A DNA stretch of 64,000 bases from Auanema rhodensis (GCA_964057225.1 OZ059895.1:17203688-17267687), one strand, 5' to 3'. Positions 1 through 11,274 are shown, counted from the first letter of the stretch. Notes: generated from the letters alone by a model not told the origin. Translations and numbers: made by a program.

Positions 1-84
1 AGATGGAAAGATGAACGTCTGCTAATGGCAAGAGAATCGACATCTGCTGGCAATCACACAAACGTTCTGGTCAAAAGAAGGTAG
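1..84 (+). CDS. Possible C-terminal fragment of a gene cut by the window edge
   Basis: Frame 1 is open from the first base for 27 codons and ends with TAG at 82-84. The other two plus frames stop within about 25 bases. Composition is less AT-rich than the downstream spacer, as in real exons here. Translation begins RWKDERLLMARE and is polar. No family is recognisable from so short a piece, and it could be chance. If real, it would be the last exon of a gene lying left of the window and reading towards hnRNP R/Q. Confidence 0.25.
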   Translation, partial: RWKDERLLMARESTSAGNHTNVLVKRR

Positions 85-659
85 ACGAAACGTAAGTTGA
101 GGTTATGACTAGAAGGAAGAGCAAACAACTCTTCTTATCTCTACATTCCGTTCGTCTCCTTTTAGATTAGACAAATTTGTTACATTCTAAATAGGATAAC
201 AACCAACAATTTCTAATACAACTGATATCGTCTTTTAAAAGTAGAAATGACCGTCTGGTGAGATTTGCTATAATGTTGTTTGTCTTCTTGAAATTCGAAT
301 ATACGCTATTCATCCCCACGATCCTTTTGTTTATTTCTCATCTCGAGCTTCATTAAGGCTTTCCTTAAGCATCTACTAATTTATGCATTTATACATATAT
401 CCTTAACCCTTTTAATGAAGACCTACTGGTCCCGATCGGAAGGGTTGTCCTGCGCATCAAATGGACGCAACGCGTGCACGCACGCGTTACCCCCTAGCCA
501 GGGGTCAGAATATCGATAACCAATCCCACTCCTTATGTATTCCTTTTCTGTTTTTTTTTCCAATTTTCAAATATTCTAACTATATTTCGCTTTTTTGTTT
601 AATATTTTAATTATGCATATTATTTTATATTATTTGTTTAAGGTTAGGCCATTGGAGTT
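85..659. other. Spacer upstream of hnRNP R/Q gene
   Basis: No coding region seen. The stretch is AT-rich except for a GC-rich patch at about 430-510, which holds two short perfect inverted repeats and a TATCGATA octamer (annotated separately), probably the promoter. A run ending TTTAAG just before 645 could be a trans-splice or 5' UTR splice acceptor for the downstream ATG at 660. Confidence 0.5.
465..520 (+). promoter_or_regulatory. GC-rich palindromic patch with TATCGATA, likely core promoter of hnRNP R/Q
   Basis: Within an AT-rich spacer, 469-488 is a perfect inverted repeat with 9-base arms (AACGCGTGC and GCACGCGTT) and a 2-base centre. It is followed by a second small inverted repeat, CCCCT/AGGGG, around 491-504, and by TATCGATA at 511-518. 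TATCGATA is the DRE element bound by DREF in fly promoters; its use in this organism is inference. The position, about 150 bases before the ATG, fits a promoter. A similar CG-rich inverted repeat followed by an ATCGAT core lies at 8278-8316. Confidence 0.35.
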
Positions 660-3319
660 ATGGCCGACGTAGAGATGCAGGAGGGTGCTACAGTTGAATC
701 GGACAAAAAGCCAGAGGTTACTGAGAATGTTGAGGAAGTAAAGAACGAAGAAATGGACGCTAAGCCATCCGACGATTCTACTGAGGAAAAGAAGGAGAAT
801 CCAGCAGCTGCTAATTCTGTGAGTGATAAATTTATCTTTTATGTTTTTTATTTTTTGTTTCTAGGTATATGCTAATAATGAAACCTTTTCCAAGCTTATC
901 GCTCAGAATATGAAAGTTGGTGTTGCAGAAGCTTTAATGAAGCTTTTTGATACTGATTGTATGTCTATTGATGACGTTGATGAGCGAGCTGTAGAAATGC
1001 TAAATTCTTTTCCCGAAGAACACGGAATCTATATTTGTGACCAACTTCGGGTAAACATTTAATTATTTTGATGTTTTTTTACAAATATTATGTAGGAATC
1101 TATGTTATTTGGTGTGCAAAATAAGCCCCAATATCTCATGTCCCTTATGAGGAACTTTAGAGACAAAACCAGAAGTGTTGGAGCTGCTGCTGTAAGATTT
1201 ATCAGTTTAATTTTTTAATTATCTAGTGTTTTAAAGGTTTTGCAAGGCCAACTCATTACCGGACCAGAACGATCAAAGATGACAGAAATCTTAGATAAAA
1301 CTGGCTATACTCTAGAAATTACCGTTGGTCAACGAAAGTACGGAGGTCCACCACCTGAGTGGGAAGGGGCTATAACTGGACCCGCTGGTCAGGGCCACGA
1401 GGTTTTTATTCTTTAATTTTTTTTCCTAAAAGTTCCATTCAGATTTACATAGGACATATACCTCATGAACTTTTTGAAGACGCTCTCATTCCTCTGTTCG
1501 AGCAATGCGGCAAGATTTGGGATTTACGTTTGATGATGGACCCCATTACTGGAAGAAATCGTGGATATGCTTTCCTTACCTATTGTGAGAAGTCCTACGC
1601 CAGTGAAGCTGCTAAAAAGGTGTTTATTTTATTTTTTTCCCCTTGCGCGTTTGTTAGACTTGTGAGTATGGTGAGGTAGGTTAAGACTTATTCTTTTGAT
1701 GTTGTTCTGGATACCTTCTTTTGCGTGGACGTCTCTTGTCTGTTATCTATTCGCCACAGAGTTGTTCGAGTTTTGCACGGTTTTTGTCAACCTTTTATTT
1801 TATATTTTCAGTTTTTTTTTATAATATATATTCAAAAGTGCATTCTAATTTGCGCTAAACATATTCTAAAAACGCTGAAAACAAGCGAACAACAATCTGT
1901 GAATTTAGTTTGATGGTCACGAAATTTCTCCCGGAAAAACGCTGAAAGTGAACGTCTCAGTTGCAAACACTCGCCTGTTCCTTGGCAACATTCCCAAGTC
2001 GAAATCTAAAGACGAAATTCTTGAGGAGCTTAAAAAGCACGCAGGTGAATTCCACCGGCTCTTTGGAACCGATTTTTCTCACTTTTGCTAGAAGCTGGAC
2101 AGTAGTCAACAAGGGCTTTCACTTGATATATGCTTCTAATTTATTCAAATTCAGATGGCGTGACTGATGTTATTGTCTACACGATCCCCGATGCTACTGA
2201 TCGCCACAAGAACCGTGGTTTCTGTTTTGTCGACTTCGTGGATCACAAGACAGCTTCGGATGCTAAAAGGAAAATCCAACAGCATAAAGTATATCACACT
2301 TTATAATCGTGAAGTAACAATTTGATTATAGATTCGTCCTTTCAATACTGACCTTGTTGTTGATTGGGCTGAACAACAAGACGAACCTGATGAGGATACC
2401 ATGAGCAAGGTAAGCGTTTATACATATTGTAATTTCCCTAAATTTACAAATTTAGGTTAAAGTATTATATGTTCGTAATTTGCGAGAATGTGTTACTGAG
2501 GATAAACTTAAAGAAATATTCACTCCATATGGAGAAATAGAACGAATCAAGAAAATCAAGGATTATGCCTTCGTTCACTACAAAGATAGAGATGCTTGCT
2601 TGAAGGTAAATTGGTGTTATTCCTATAATTTTGAAAATGTTATCTTCAGGCTCTTGATGAGTGGGGCGGCAAAGAGTTGGAAGGAGTATGCATAGATTGC
2701 TCACTTGCTAAGCCTCAAACAGAAAAGAAAAAGAGACCGTCCCGTGGACGAGGATTTGGAAATACTACTAGCGGCCCTGGATATGGCACCCCAGCTGGAC
2801 CTGGTCGTGGCAGAGCCAATAACATGTACCCAAACCAGTATAATTATCATTTTTTAAAATAGTATTTTACCTTATATTTTAGTCGTGGTGGCTTTGATGA
2901 AGGATACTACGGTGGTGGAGGTGGCGGAAGCTATGGTGACTATGGTGCACCATATGAAGGTTATGGCCACGGAGGTTTTGGAGGGCCAGGAGGATACGGT
3001 GCTCCTATGGGCTACGGAAACTACGGCGGTGATGGTGGATATGGAGGAGGCTATGGCCAACATGGCGGTTTCGGCGGAGGATTTGGTGGCGGAAGTTGGG
3101 GAGGAGGAAACCGCGGTGGCGGAGGAGGCCGCGGAGGACGAGGAGGAGGTGGAGGAGGCCCAGGATACAGAGGGTATTTGAAGAAAATCTAATAACTGAT
3201 CAAAATCTTTTTTTTGTAGGCGTGGAAAACGACCTGGAGACCGAATGGGTGGACCCGCCTCTAAAAGGGATAACAGTGCTCCCGATTTCTCGGCTGATGT
3301 GAGCATGAGTTCTTTTTAG
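660..3319 (+). CDS. hrpr-1: hnRNP R/Q (SYNCRIP) family RNA-binding protein
   Basis: Nuclear and cytoplasmic RNA-binding protein of the hnRNP R/Q family, which acts in splicing, mRNA stability and localisation. Twelve exons join in phase to 619 aa: 660-818, 865-1050, 1096-1191, 1237-1401, 1443-1619, 1909-2044, 2155-2288, 2332-2409, 2456-2605, 2650-2837, 2883-3173, 3220-3319. Vertebrate members are about 620-635 aa. Order of parts: acidic N-terminus (1-53), NURR-type helical domain (about 55-150), then the family signature GQRKYGGPPPEWE. RRM1 is at about 203-280 with LFEDALIPLFEQ and RGYAFLTY. RRM2 is at about 283-365 with VANTRLFLGNIPK and RGFCFVDF. RRM3 is at about 378-450 with VLYVRNL and DYAFVHY. 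A Gly/Tyr/Arg-rich RGG tail runs to the stop. The domain-by-domain match leaves little doubt about the family; the symbol is the C. elegans orthologue name. Introns are 41-46 nt except intron 5 (289 nt) and intron 6 (110 nt). Confidence 0.95.
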
Positions 3320-3711
3320 TACAATAGAATCTCACTTAACCGTATAATTATTATTGAACATTTCATGCGAATCGGGGGTAGTCCAATGGTGTGTCTCCGC
3401 TGTTTAGTCTACTTTTGTTGTTATACTTTTGCATTCTTTGATTTATTCTTTACTATTGTCAATATTGTTCGTAGCCGAAGTTCGTACCGAGTTTCCTATT
3501 TATAATTTAAATTAAGCTTAAGCTTCTTAAATAACATTCATTGTTTTGCGGTTATTACCGCGTGATGATCGTGTCCTCCGTATCTCGTAAGTTGTTATTT
3601 ATAATAATAAATATTTCGAAGTCTTCATGTGTGATAATGCTGACGTTATAATACATTTACTTGCTTGTCTAATCATCATCATCAAAGCTTTTCTTTTTGA
3701 GTGAATGTAAT
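3320..3711. other. Spacer and 3' UTR between two plus-strand genes
   Basis: AT-rich, with AATAAT/AATAAA-like runs around 3605-3615 that could serve polyadenylation of the hnRNP gene. No ORF of note. The gap of about 390 bases to the next ATG on the same strand is compatible with either an operon or independent transcription. Confidence 0.4.
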
Positions 3712-4444
3712 ATGTCTCTTAATGAAAAGGTTGTTGTCACAGGGCATCGAGCTGATAGGCTCGACAGCAGTAAGAAATATGATAGGTTAAAGATTTATAA
3801 TACAACGTATATACATAGGATTGTGTGATGTGATAGGGCAATTTTTATATGATGTGAGCCACATAGTAATTCATAGATTCGGAGGTTATACCGACGAGCA
3901 TTTCCAAAGTGGGCATTTTGGGTTGATACCAGTTACAGTAAGATTTTCGGATTAAATATCCGAATGAAAGAAAAATTAATTTTAGAGATGCACTGACCAT
4001 AGATTAGTAAATTATCTGCAAAGATCCATTTCCGTCGTTCGAAATGCTTTGAAGCATCATCACCTGGAAAAGTTTGAAGGTTTATCTCACCTATCGGCTT
4101 TCAACAGAAAAAACTTAAACATTTAGTTTGCATAGTGGATAATCAAGAAACTTCCCTGTTCTCTCTTAGGGTGTCAATTAAACAAGTTTCAAGTTTTCAC
4201 AACGAACAACTGTTCGGTTTTGCTTCAATACATATAATTACGCTACATTTGCTTTCAGAAAAGCTTTAGATTCTCGTGTTGAAGATCTTCGGAAACGACT
4301 GTGTCCCGCTTTGCTAGCTCTACAAACCATGAAAATAGATGCGAATTTGAGAGAATCTCTAGAGAAAACTCGTGAGTTTGGAAAAACACAACTGATGTCA
4401 ACTTTCCAGCTGTTCAGCTACTCGACCACGTATTCGACTATTGA
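3712..4444 (+). CDS. Unassigned small protein, 135 aa, five exons
   Basis: Not recognised. Five exons join in phase: 3712-3769, 3819-3937, 3986-4079, 4270-4371, 4410-4444, ending in TGA. The protein starts MSLNEKVVVTGHRADRLD. It continues through a mixed hydrophobic/polar segment (LCDVIGQFLYDVSHIVIHRF), a central segment rich in His and Arg, and a helical C-terminal half with Leu/Arg/Glu spacing (VEDLRKRLCPALLALQ), and ends TPVQLLDHVFDY. It has no signal peptide, membrane segment or known motif I can name. Uniform helical character suggests a subunit of a small complex, but that is a guess. Intron 3 is 190 nt; its acceptor (ending CTTTAG at 4269) was chosen because nearer AGs give stops. The start is the first ATG in an open frame; the four junctions preserving frame support a real gene. 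Confidence 0.6.
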
Positions 4445-7138
4445 CTACAACATCTGATTCACACGGAATGAAAAAAACAGCAACTCCTCCATTTTATAAT
4501 CATACGATGATACCTTGGTCAGATCCGGTACAAAATGATTTCAACCAAGTTTCTTGTGTAATTTGTTTCATCATGCAATACTTTAATTTTCAGCTTGTAT
4601 TCACTGCCTTCGTATTAAAACAAACATAGAACGATCACGATATTCATTCTTCAGATGTTACACTTATATCTGTACCAACAATAAAAATATATAACAATAT
4701 CTCTAAAAACATCGGGATCAATCGGGAGCGATTGCAGAGAAAAAAGGGGCGCCAATAGATGTTAACAGACGGCCAAAAAAAACACTACAATCTCAGTGAA
4801 GTGGTTAATAAAGATGGTCTTGAACCACAATTAAAGACAAAGGAGTTCGATGTCTAACGCTCTAAAGTTGTACTAGTCTCTAACACATTTTGAAGGAGGT
4901 AGTGGAAAAGAAAGGATGATAACAGGATCTACCTGTGTTCGTGACTGATTACATCGGTTTAACCGATATTAAAATAGAGAAAAGAAAAAGGCAGAAAATG
5001 CCTGAAGGGGATAGAACCCGTCTGGGACAACAGCGAGTGACACACCTGAAAAAGATGAGCACATCACTCTCTGAACCCGGGAAGTACCGTATGATGGGAT
5101 TTGGCTAAATACTATGTACATTAGGGTTCTAGTATAATCTGGAGAGTAGTATAAACAATATGTGAAAAAACTTAAGATTTTGCAATATTAGGTACCAGGC
5201 CTACTTAAATAAGATATACCAAGTTTCCAATAACAAAAGATCACCATATAATATACATAGACCCAAGATGTGAATAGAAGTTAACACCATCAAGCCGGAA
5301 TCACAAGAAAACACTAGATTATAGCAGTAAAACAACACCGCGTTTTGTACCGTGTGCAGGATAGCCAGCCAGAATGAGCATGCATATATTAGAGCATTTA
5401 GAGCAACGAAATCGTCGAACAACGCCACTGTTAAGACAACTTGCGCGCTTTTCATATTAATTTACCATACAAAACAATGGAAAGAATTAACGAACAAGTT
5501 GTCCGTTCAGCTCACAAATAAAAAAAACGTGTTGACTAGCGTATGTTGCTATCTATTAGCTATATACAGTCTGCACTGCTCAGAGCCTGAACTGGAAATG
5601 TACAAAAAGCTGGTGACCCGACTGGTTCACAGGAGAGAAATGGGGCGAAGTATTAAGAAAAAGAAATTAGAAACAGCTGAACAATCGCGCAGCAAAACAA
5701 AACTTCATAATTTCATAATTGTTCAACTGTCGGATAAAGGGTAGACAACGATAATCCATGAGTGGGGAGGGGTATGGATGAATTTACCCGATCAAAGGTA
5801 GGGTCGATATCACACCATTAGGTTAACGTTATAAAGCGGAGAAGTGAGAAAATGGTAGAACGACCCAACCAAATACAATGACTGTAAGACGTGAGGAAAA
5901 TTAAAATGAATCCAGGAAACTAGAAATCTCTATCATTTTTCATCACAAATTCCCTGAGGACTCGGCAATGTTAATAACAGAGATAACAATAAGTGGTTAG
6001 ACGATATATACATACATACAATTCTTGCTCAAAGTTTTAGACAAATCTTTTCTCACGAGAATTTAAGGAATAAAAATGCAACTTATCACCTAGATCTAAA
6101 ATAAAAAAAATTTTTCATACACCCCCCAGGGAGGGAATAAAAATATTTTGGATTTCGCAATTGTTGCTTCACTCAGTTCTTTCGTTTTCAAAAAATGAAT
6201 GAGAAAAACATTTGTATAAATTCGTGGGCCAGAACTGTATATACATGTTGGTTATATATATATAGTATACTTGGATATGGAAAATGCTTAAAACGATCAA
6301 GATAAAATTTCCAAGAATAAACTAACTTTTCCGAATACCGAACTTTTTCAGTAAATAAACTGTGAAAGTTTACATTCGAAGGAGGGATGTAGAGGAAAAT
6401 GGAGACGTGTCAAAAGAAATTTTAAAAATTCGAGAGACCGATCCATCTGGATAGTGTACCGTTAAAAATATGTTAGGATTAGGCTTTGAGAAAGACACAA
6501 GAAAAATATGGGATAAATTGAAGACAAAAAAGATGCAATACCATACTAAGCCTAAGCAATATAGTCTTTAGTTGAAACTTTAACGATAGCTTTAGTATAT
6601 GTTATTCTTATGTCTTTCTTCAAGGTAATCACTAACATTTGGTATATTACTAGGTATTTTAATGTGGTATCTTCTGCTGGTATTTGAAATATATTTCTGA
6701 AAGGGAGTGGTTGAAGTTTTAAGTTATTAACGAAGCGAAAAAGGTACCATAGTACACACTCGGGATTAAGGGCCTTCTAAAGTCGGTATTCGGAAAGGTT
6801 AATAAAATGAGAAATATCGTTCAAAAAATATCGGTTACTCCAAACATTTGATACTATCGTTCACCGACATTTTTGTTCAATATATTTGTCCAAGTACATT
6901 ATATAGCTATAGAAAATCAAGAACATTAAATGATTACTACTTGCTATACTCCTGCTCTAGTCATTCTAAAATGAGCCTCAAAAATTTCTGATTTAGACCG
7001 TTCGAATAATGAGATGAACATATTAGGAGATAGAGGTAGATATTACAGAAAAGAACCATTAAAATATAATTAGAAAAAGCTACGAGAAATAAGAAAAGCA
7101 ATCGTACAGAAATGCGATTTCAGTAGAAATTCACCGTC
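4445..7138. other. Long spacer, mostly non-coding
   Basis: AT-rich sequence with no convincing spliced gene. It contains an isolated 130-codon ORF at 5352-5744 (separate entry) and a segment around 4990-5035 that resembles part of the foldback near 30200-30295. Short AT microsatellite-like runs occur around 6250. The 3' ends of the two flanking genes (plus at 4444, minus at 7139) both face this spacer. Confidence 0.4.
5352..5744 (+). CDS. Isolated 130-codon ORF, doubtful; faint PSMD12/Rpn5-like pattern
   Basis: Single open frame from ATG 5352 to TAG 5742-5744, longer than most chance ORFs in this spacer. A central stretch (HTKQWKELTNKL followed by LTNKKNVL) has the spacing of the helical repeat region near the N-terminus of proteasome lid subunit Rpn5/PSMD12, where a Lys/Glu-Trp, a Leu-Asn pair and a Lys-Lys-Arg cluster recur. 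The similarity is weak and the diagnostic downstream Rpn5 sequence is absent. It lacks obvious splice partners on either side. It may be a decayed or lineage-specific exon, or chance. Confidence 0.2.
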   Translation: MCRIASQNEHAYIRAFRATKSSNNATVKTTCALFILIYHTKQWKELTNKLSVQLTNKKNVLTSVCCYLLAIYSLHCSEPELEMYKKLVTRLVHRREMGRSIKKKKLETAEQSRSKTKLHNFIIVQLSDKG

Positions 7139-7640
7139 TTAAGAGGCACCAACCGTAACGGCTGCGATGAGTTGCATTGGATTAAGACGGATACCGTTCA
7201 TTAAATGAGACTCGATAGAAGATTGGCTGCTGACACTTCCTGCTCTGTCTGTGGAAGAAACAGAATCAGCCATAGAACCGGTATCAGACTCGCTCCCAGA
7301 ACCACAAAGCTAAAATGTAGATCTCAATGTACAGCCGTAACAATTCACTATTACCTCCGCAAACCAATCACTGGGTGGAAGAGGAATAGCGCGTGCAGAT
7401 GGAGAATCACTGAATTTACTTCCAGCGAAGCATGGATTGTTATTGGAGCTTTGTTTGCGCGTGTTAGTGGTACGACGTCCAGGAGTGCGACTCTTGGGGG
7501 TGTGAGGAATAGAAGCGATGCTCGAGCTTGAAGCAAAGGTGACTCTGAAAAAGATATATTCACCTATTGATAGAAGTTACAATAAATTACCTATTCTGAG
7601 ATCGAGATGGCGAATTAACAGATTGCGAATTGTACGACAT
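7139..7640 (-). CDS. PNRC-like small protein (putative decapping/nuclear-receptor coactivator family), copy 1
   Basis: Three exons on the minus strand (7640-7591, 7544-7355, 7309-7139) give 136 aa starting MSYNSQSVNSPSRSQNR and ending in TAA. The N-terminal part is Ser/Thr/Arg-rich and disordered. The middle holds CFAGSKFSDSPSARAIPLPP followed by S-D-W-F. This matches the PNRC1/PNRC2 signature: an aromatic residue, A-G, K-F-S, then a Ser-Pro stretch and a PxPP-W motif. In vertebrates that proline motif binds DCP1A and links UPF1-dependent decay to decapping. The acidic Ser-rich stretch is followed by a C-terminal tail, GIRLNPMQLIAAV, which recurs in the second copy at 23148-23685. Function in RNA decay is inferred from family knowledge. 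Introns are about 45 nt. The promoter may be the CG-rich patch at about 8278. Confidence 0.75.
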
Positions 7641-10358
7641 ACTAACAAAAGAAGAAATTTAAACACTTAAACAGATTCAACAATATTTGAAGTTGCTTAT
7701 AAGCGCACAAGGTCGGCGAGCGGTGTGGCTATCACCTGTAAAATATATATTAGATTAGGTTAAGGGAAAAAACAAGTACCTCAATAATATTCTTCTTTCA
7801 GTTACAGATCTTATTATAACCGAGTTTGACTCAGTTAACATAAAATATTCTCCGGATGTTTGGGAGAATGTAATCCTTTCCTTTACTGTCTTACGGATGG
7901 TACTTTCCACGAAAAAACTGGCACCGACTAATCGGCCTTAGATGGAATGGACGCAAAGTGCGATTTAGACTGAAAGTTTATACATATCAATTATATCAAT
8001 TTATGAGAAAACGAGAGGAACGATAAAAAAAAAGTGAAACTATGACTACCAACCCTAAAAATATAGGGCATATTAAATTTCTTATAGCGGTATTTTTAAG
8101 CAAAACTGCAAACTTTTTCTAAAGTTTTTAATTTCAATTTTCATCAATTGTAATTTAGCAACGATTTATGAAGCACATGAAAAAGGCAGTTTTGAAAAGG
8201 GATGGTCATATGCATAAATCGAAGCCTCACAATCGATTAACTCAGGTCTGCATTGGATTGTCATGAGGGGTAGCCAACCGCGACGCATCACGCACGCGTC
8301 GCGGACAATCGATAATATTTCAGCAGCGGGAAGTAAAGGACAAGCAGAGAAAAAGCGACGCAGACGCTCAGAAGGTTGTGGAAATACGATAGGAAGAGTG
8401 GAAGGTCGAGAAGAGCCAGAAGGCCCATATGTTATGAGAATCAGGATTGTGGAGAAAAGCAAAAATAAGAAGAACAAAGAAAAAGTAGAAACCTCGAGAA
8501 GCAAGAAAACTTTAACATACAGAAATCGAGGCAATAATTTCTTTATCATATATTAATGTCATACATGGAGCTAGGGTCAAATAGATGTGACTGATCGTTT
8601 TTATCGCGGAAGAAACTAGTCCTTATATGTCATTAAGCACGTAAAATCGACAAAAAATGGAACGAAAATGAAACGACCACATCCTAAAGATGTTGTTGGC
8701 ACAGCTGAGAAATAGGTGGGTAGGGAAGGGGGTTGGCGAGGAAGAAGAATGACTCTTTTACAAGCAAACTAGTATTTACAATGTGTCTGTTTCGCAATGG
8801 TCATATTGCCATGTTGAACATCAAGCTTGTTAATTACATATACGATATGTTTACAAGTAGAGATCATCATAACCTTTTCCTAATTATATAATCTAGAAAA
8901 TATGAACAATCGTAAAAGTTGTCGGATAAACTGATTACTTTATCTATACGAATTATTTCTATGCTGGGTTCAACGAAGAAATCTCGTAAAAAGTATGAAT
9001 TCCAAAAGGAAAACCGAAAAAAAGAAACCTGGACAAAAAAGACGTCGTGGAAAACGAGAGTAAGTAGCGAGAGTCCGATGGTTCATTTGCTACGAATGGG
9101 CTAAAGTGCAAGTAATGATTGAAGGATGGGGGGAGGGGCAGTGCCTGCTCCTATTCGTTTTTAGGCATGCAAACAATAACAAAAGGGCAAAGAATATTCT
9201 TCCTAGATTTTATTTGAAAAGACTGTTGTCAAAAGAGCGAGGAAAATGCATCAATAGATTTATTTTTATTTGAAATCTATCCTCAGTTGTATTTTTCACA
9301 ATAAGCAAGGAACCGGCTTAAATAGGCAATAAGCATTTATTTACAGCTCCAGAGAACCTTCTGAAGATCTAGAATTTTCTTCCATTCTCTTGTTTTTGAT
9401 TTAAAAAAACAATCAATGTTCGTGAAAAAGAAATTGACAGAAAAATAAAAAGATGAAGGAGTGATAATGGAACCGACCGTTTGCGAGCGCATCAGAGCTG
9501 AAAATGAAAATACACTCACTCATCATAGAAAAGATGAAAAACAAATGGTGTAACGGTCACCAAAACTACTTGTTAAAACGATCAAAGTATTGACGTTCAA
9601 ATGATATAACTATAATTTATATTTGTATTTAACTTTATGCTGTAAGTGTATTGTTTAAAAAAGTAAAAAAGAACAAGACGATGTCTAAAAAATGATATTG
9701 CGAAATATAGGTAGAGAATGGCATAATGTCAAATCACAATTCGTGATAAGCAATCTGGAACGTCTATTTTGCTCTTATCCCCGAACAACTTAGCAAACAG
9801 AGTAGAAATCAAATGTATCAGCGTTTTCTTATTAATCTTAGTAATCATTGATCAATTGATGTTTCATATCTTAACTGTCAGGTAAAGATGACATCTATCG
9901 AATCAAAAAAACAAAAAAAAAATATTTGAGTGAACGCAACCGGTCTATGCCGCCAAAAATTAGAATGAATCATGAAGAAAATGAAAGTCGGCATTCAGTA
10001 ATTATAAAATTATAATTGCGATTTTTGATTAGAATATTGTTGATGGGAACATCGTAATTTAATGAAAAGCCACGATGATTCAAAATATATTTCGTAACAC
10101 GTTCATAATCTTACATAAAATCGATCGAAACATTTTTATTCAAACAAAATCTCCAAATTCTGTCAAACAATCAAGTGTACTAACATGACACAACAACGAA
10201 AGATAAAAACTTTCCTCCAAAAAATATAACAACCTGATCAAAATGAAACAGACGTGACTTAACTAAAGCACACAGAGCTAAAACAAGGTAAGACACTCCA
10301 ATGAATTGCACTATAAGTATAGCACCCAGCGTTCTTCACTTAAATGCCTTTGAATAAA
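7641..10358. other. Spacer upstream of the PNRC-like gene
   Basis: No spliced gene found on either strand. The notable part is about 8230-8550: higher GC, purine-rich on the plus strand, with a CG-rich inverted repeat at 8278-8304 (separate entry). Both strands carry ORFs of about 100-125 codons there, but their translations are low-complexity basic or hydrophobic and I do not support them as genes. The rest is AT-rich. Confidence 0.4.
8278..8316. promoter_or_regulatory. CG-rich inverted repeat plus ATCGAT core, possible promoter element
   Basis: 8278-8286 reads CCGCGACGC and 8296-8304 is its exact reverse complement, with a 9-base spacer, followed by AATCGATAAT. The nonamer CCGCGACGC recurs at 40463-40471 upstream of the RBM12-like gene. 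The hnRNP promoter patch at 469-518 has the same architecture: a CG-rich inverted repeat, then ATCGAT. The element lies 640 bases upstream of the minus-strand PNRC-like gene. Regulatory function is inference. Confidence 0.3.
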
Positions 10359-11274
10359 TCAAAAGCCATAAAACTTTCCGTAGTTGTGAGTATGGTTGTA
10401 GCTGGGATTCAAACGGTCATAACGAGCACGATGCATATCAGCATCGTGACAATTGTACAATTCAAGTAATCGTGGACAACTGAAAAAACCAAACATATCA
10501 TCTACCAAACTAATCAAAAAACCCACGTTACTCTTCCAAATCTATCTGTTTCAGAGTGAGTCGACCATAAACCAGCTTCATTCGTTCTTGGTAGTGGTAG
10601 TTGTGAAGCTAGACGAGAATGAACGGCCAGGGTAAAACATTGTTCGCAAAAAAGTGAAGACTCCCTTTTGACGGCCATCTGACACATTCAGTTTTAGATA
10701 AGAAAACAAAATAAAAACTGGAACCTCTTGGAAATAAGAAGCGCACGAATCAGAATCGCTGTCATGTAGTTCGGACTCGTATCCAGAAGAAGATGAAATG
10801 GGAGACACAGGTCTGAGAATAAACACAAAAAACTAAGATTTTCTTAATTTAAACCATACCTACGTTCCAAAAGTTCCTTTGTTATAACTTTAGGCTTGTT
10901 TGTATCTTTCAGCCTGAGTTCTTGCTTGGCAGGTCTTAGATTCAACGAAACTTTAAATGTATTCTGAAAAAAAAACAATTAAGTTAATGAATCAATATCT
11001 TTTTTACATTTTTATCGTCATCATTTCTTTCATACTCATTGCTCAGTCGTGGTTTTAATAGAAGTACTTCTTTGGAGACTACTTTTTTCTCACTTGATAA
11101 CTTTGGAGAACGACGAGCTAGATGCTGAAAAAAAAGTATACAGAAAAACTAAATATAAATTTAAATAAAATTCAAAATGAAGTATACACATATCACTGTC
11201 CAATATCATCTTCTAAGCTCTAACAATTTAAGGCTTATTTCAAAACTTACACATTTGGAAGTAAAATCGCTCAT
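10359..11274 (-). CDS. Unassigned 176-aa protein, six exons
   Basis: Not recognised. Six minus-strand exons (11274-11251, 11124-11008, 10963-10860, 10812-10725, 10608-10532, 10479-10359) join in phase from MSDFTSKC to a TGA. The N-terminal half is basic (Lys/Arg/Leu-rich). The centre is an acidic Ser-rich block (SGYESELHDSDSDSC), which could be phosphorylated. The C-terminal third is aromatic and His-rich: an LHNYHYQERM segment, then CPRLLELYNCHDADMHRARY, ending NYGKFYGF. It has no signal peptide or transmembrane segment. The ordered C-terminal part looks like the functional domain. It sits 600 bases downstream of the acid ceramidase on the same strand. Intron 4 (116 nt) can be read through in frame from exon 4 to give a longer ORF, but splicing restores an in-phase continuation over two more exons. 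Confidence 0.6.

Noticed and set aside
2872-3306. 144-codon minus-strand ORF
   Set aside because: Shadow of the Gly-rich RGG exon of hnRNP R/Q; Ser/Thr/Ala low complexity, no start or splice context.
8166-8556. Overlapping ORFs of 127 (minus) and 97 (plus) codons
   Set aside because: Both open over the same purine-rich block; low complexity and no homology. More likely promoter-associated sequence.
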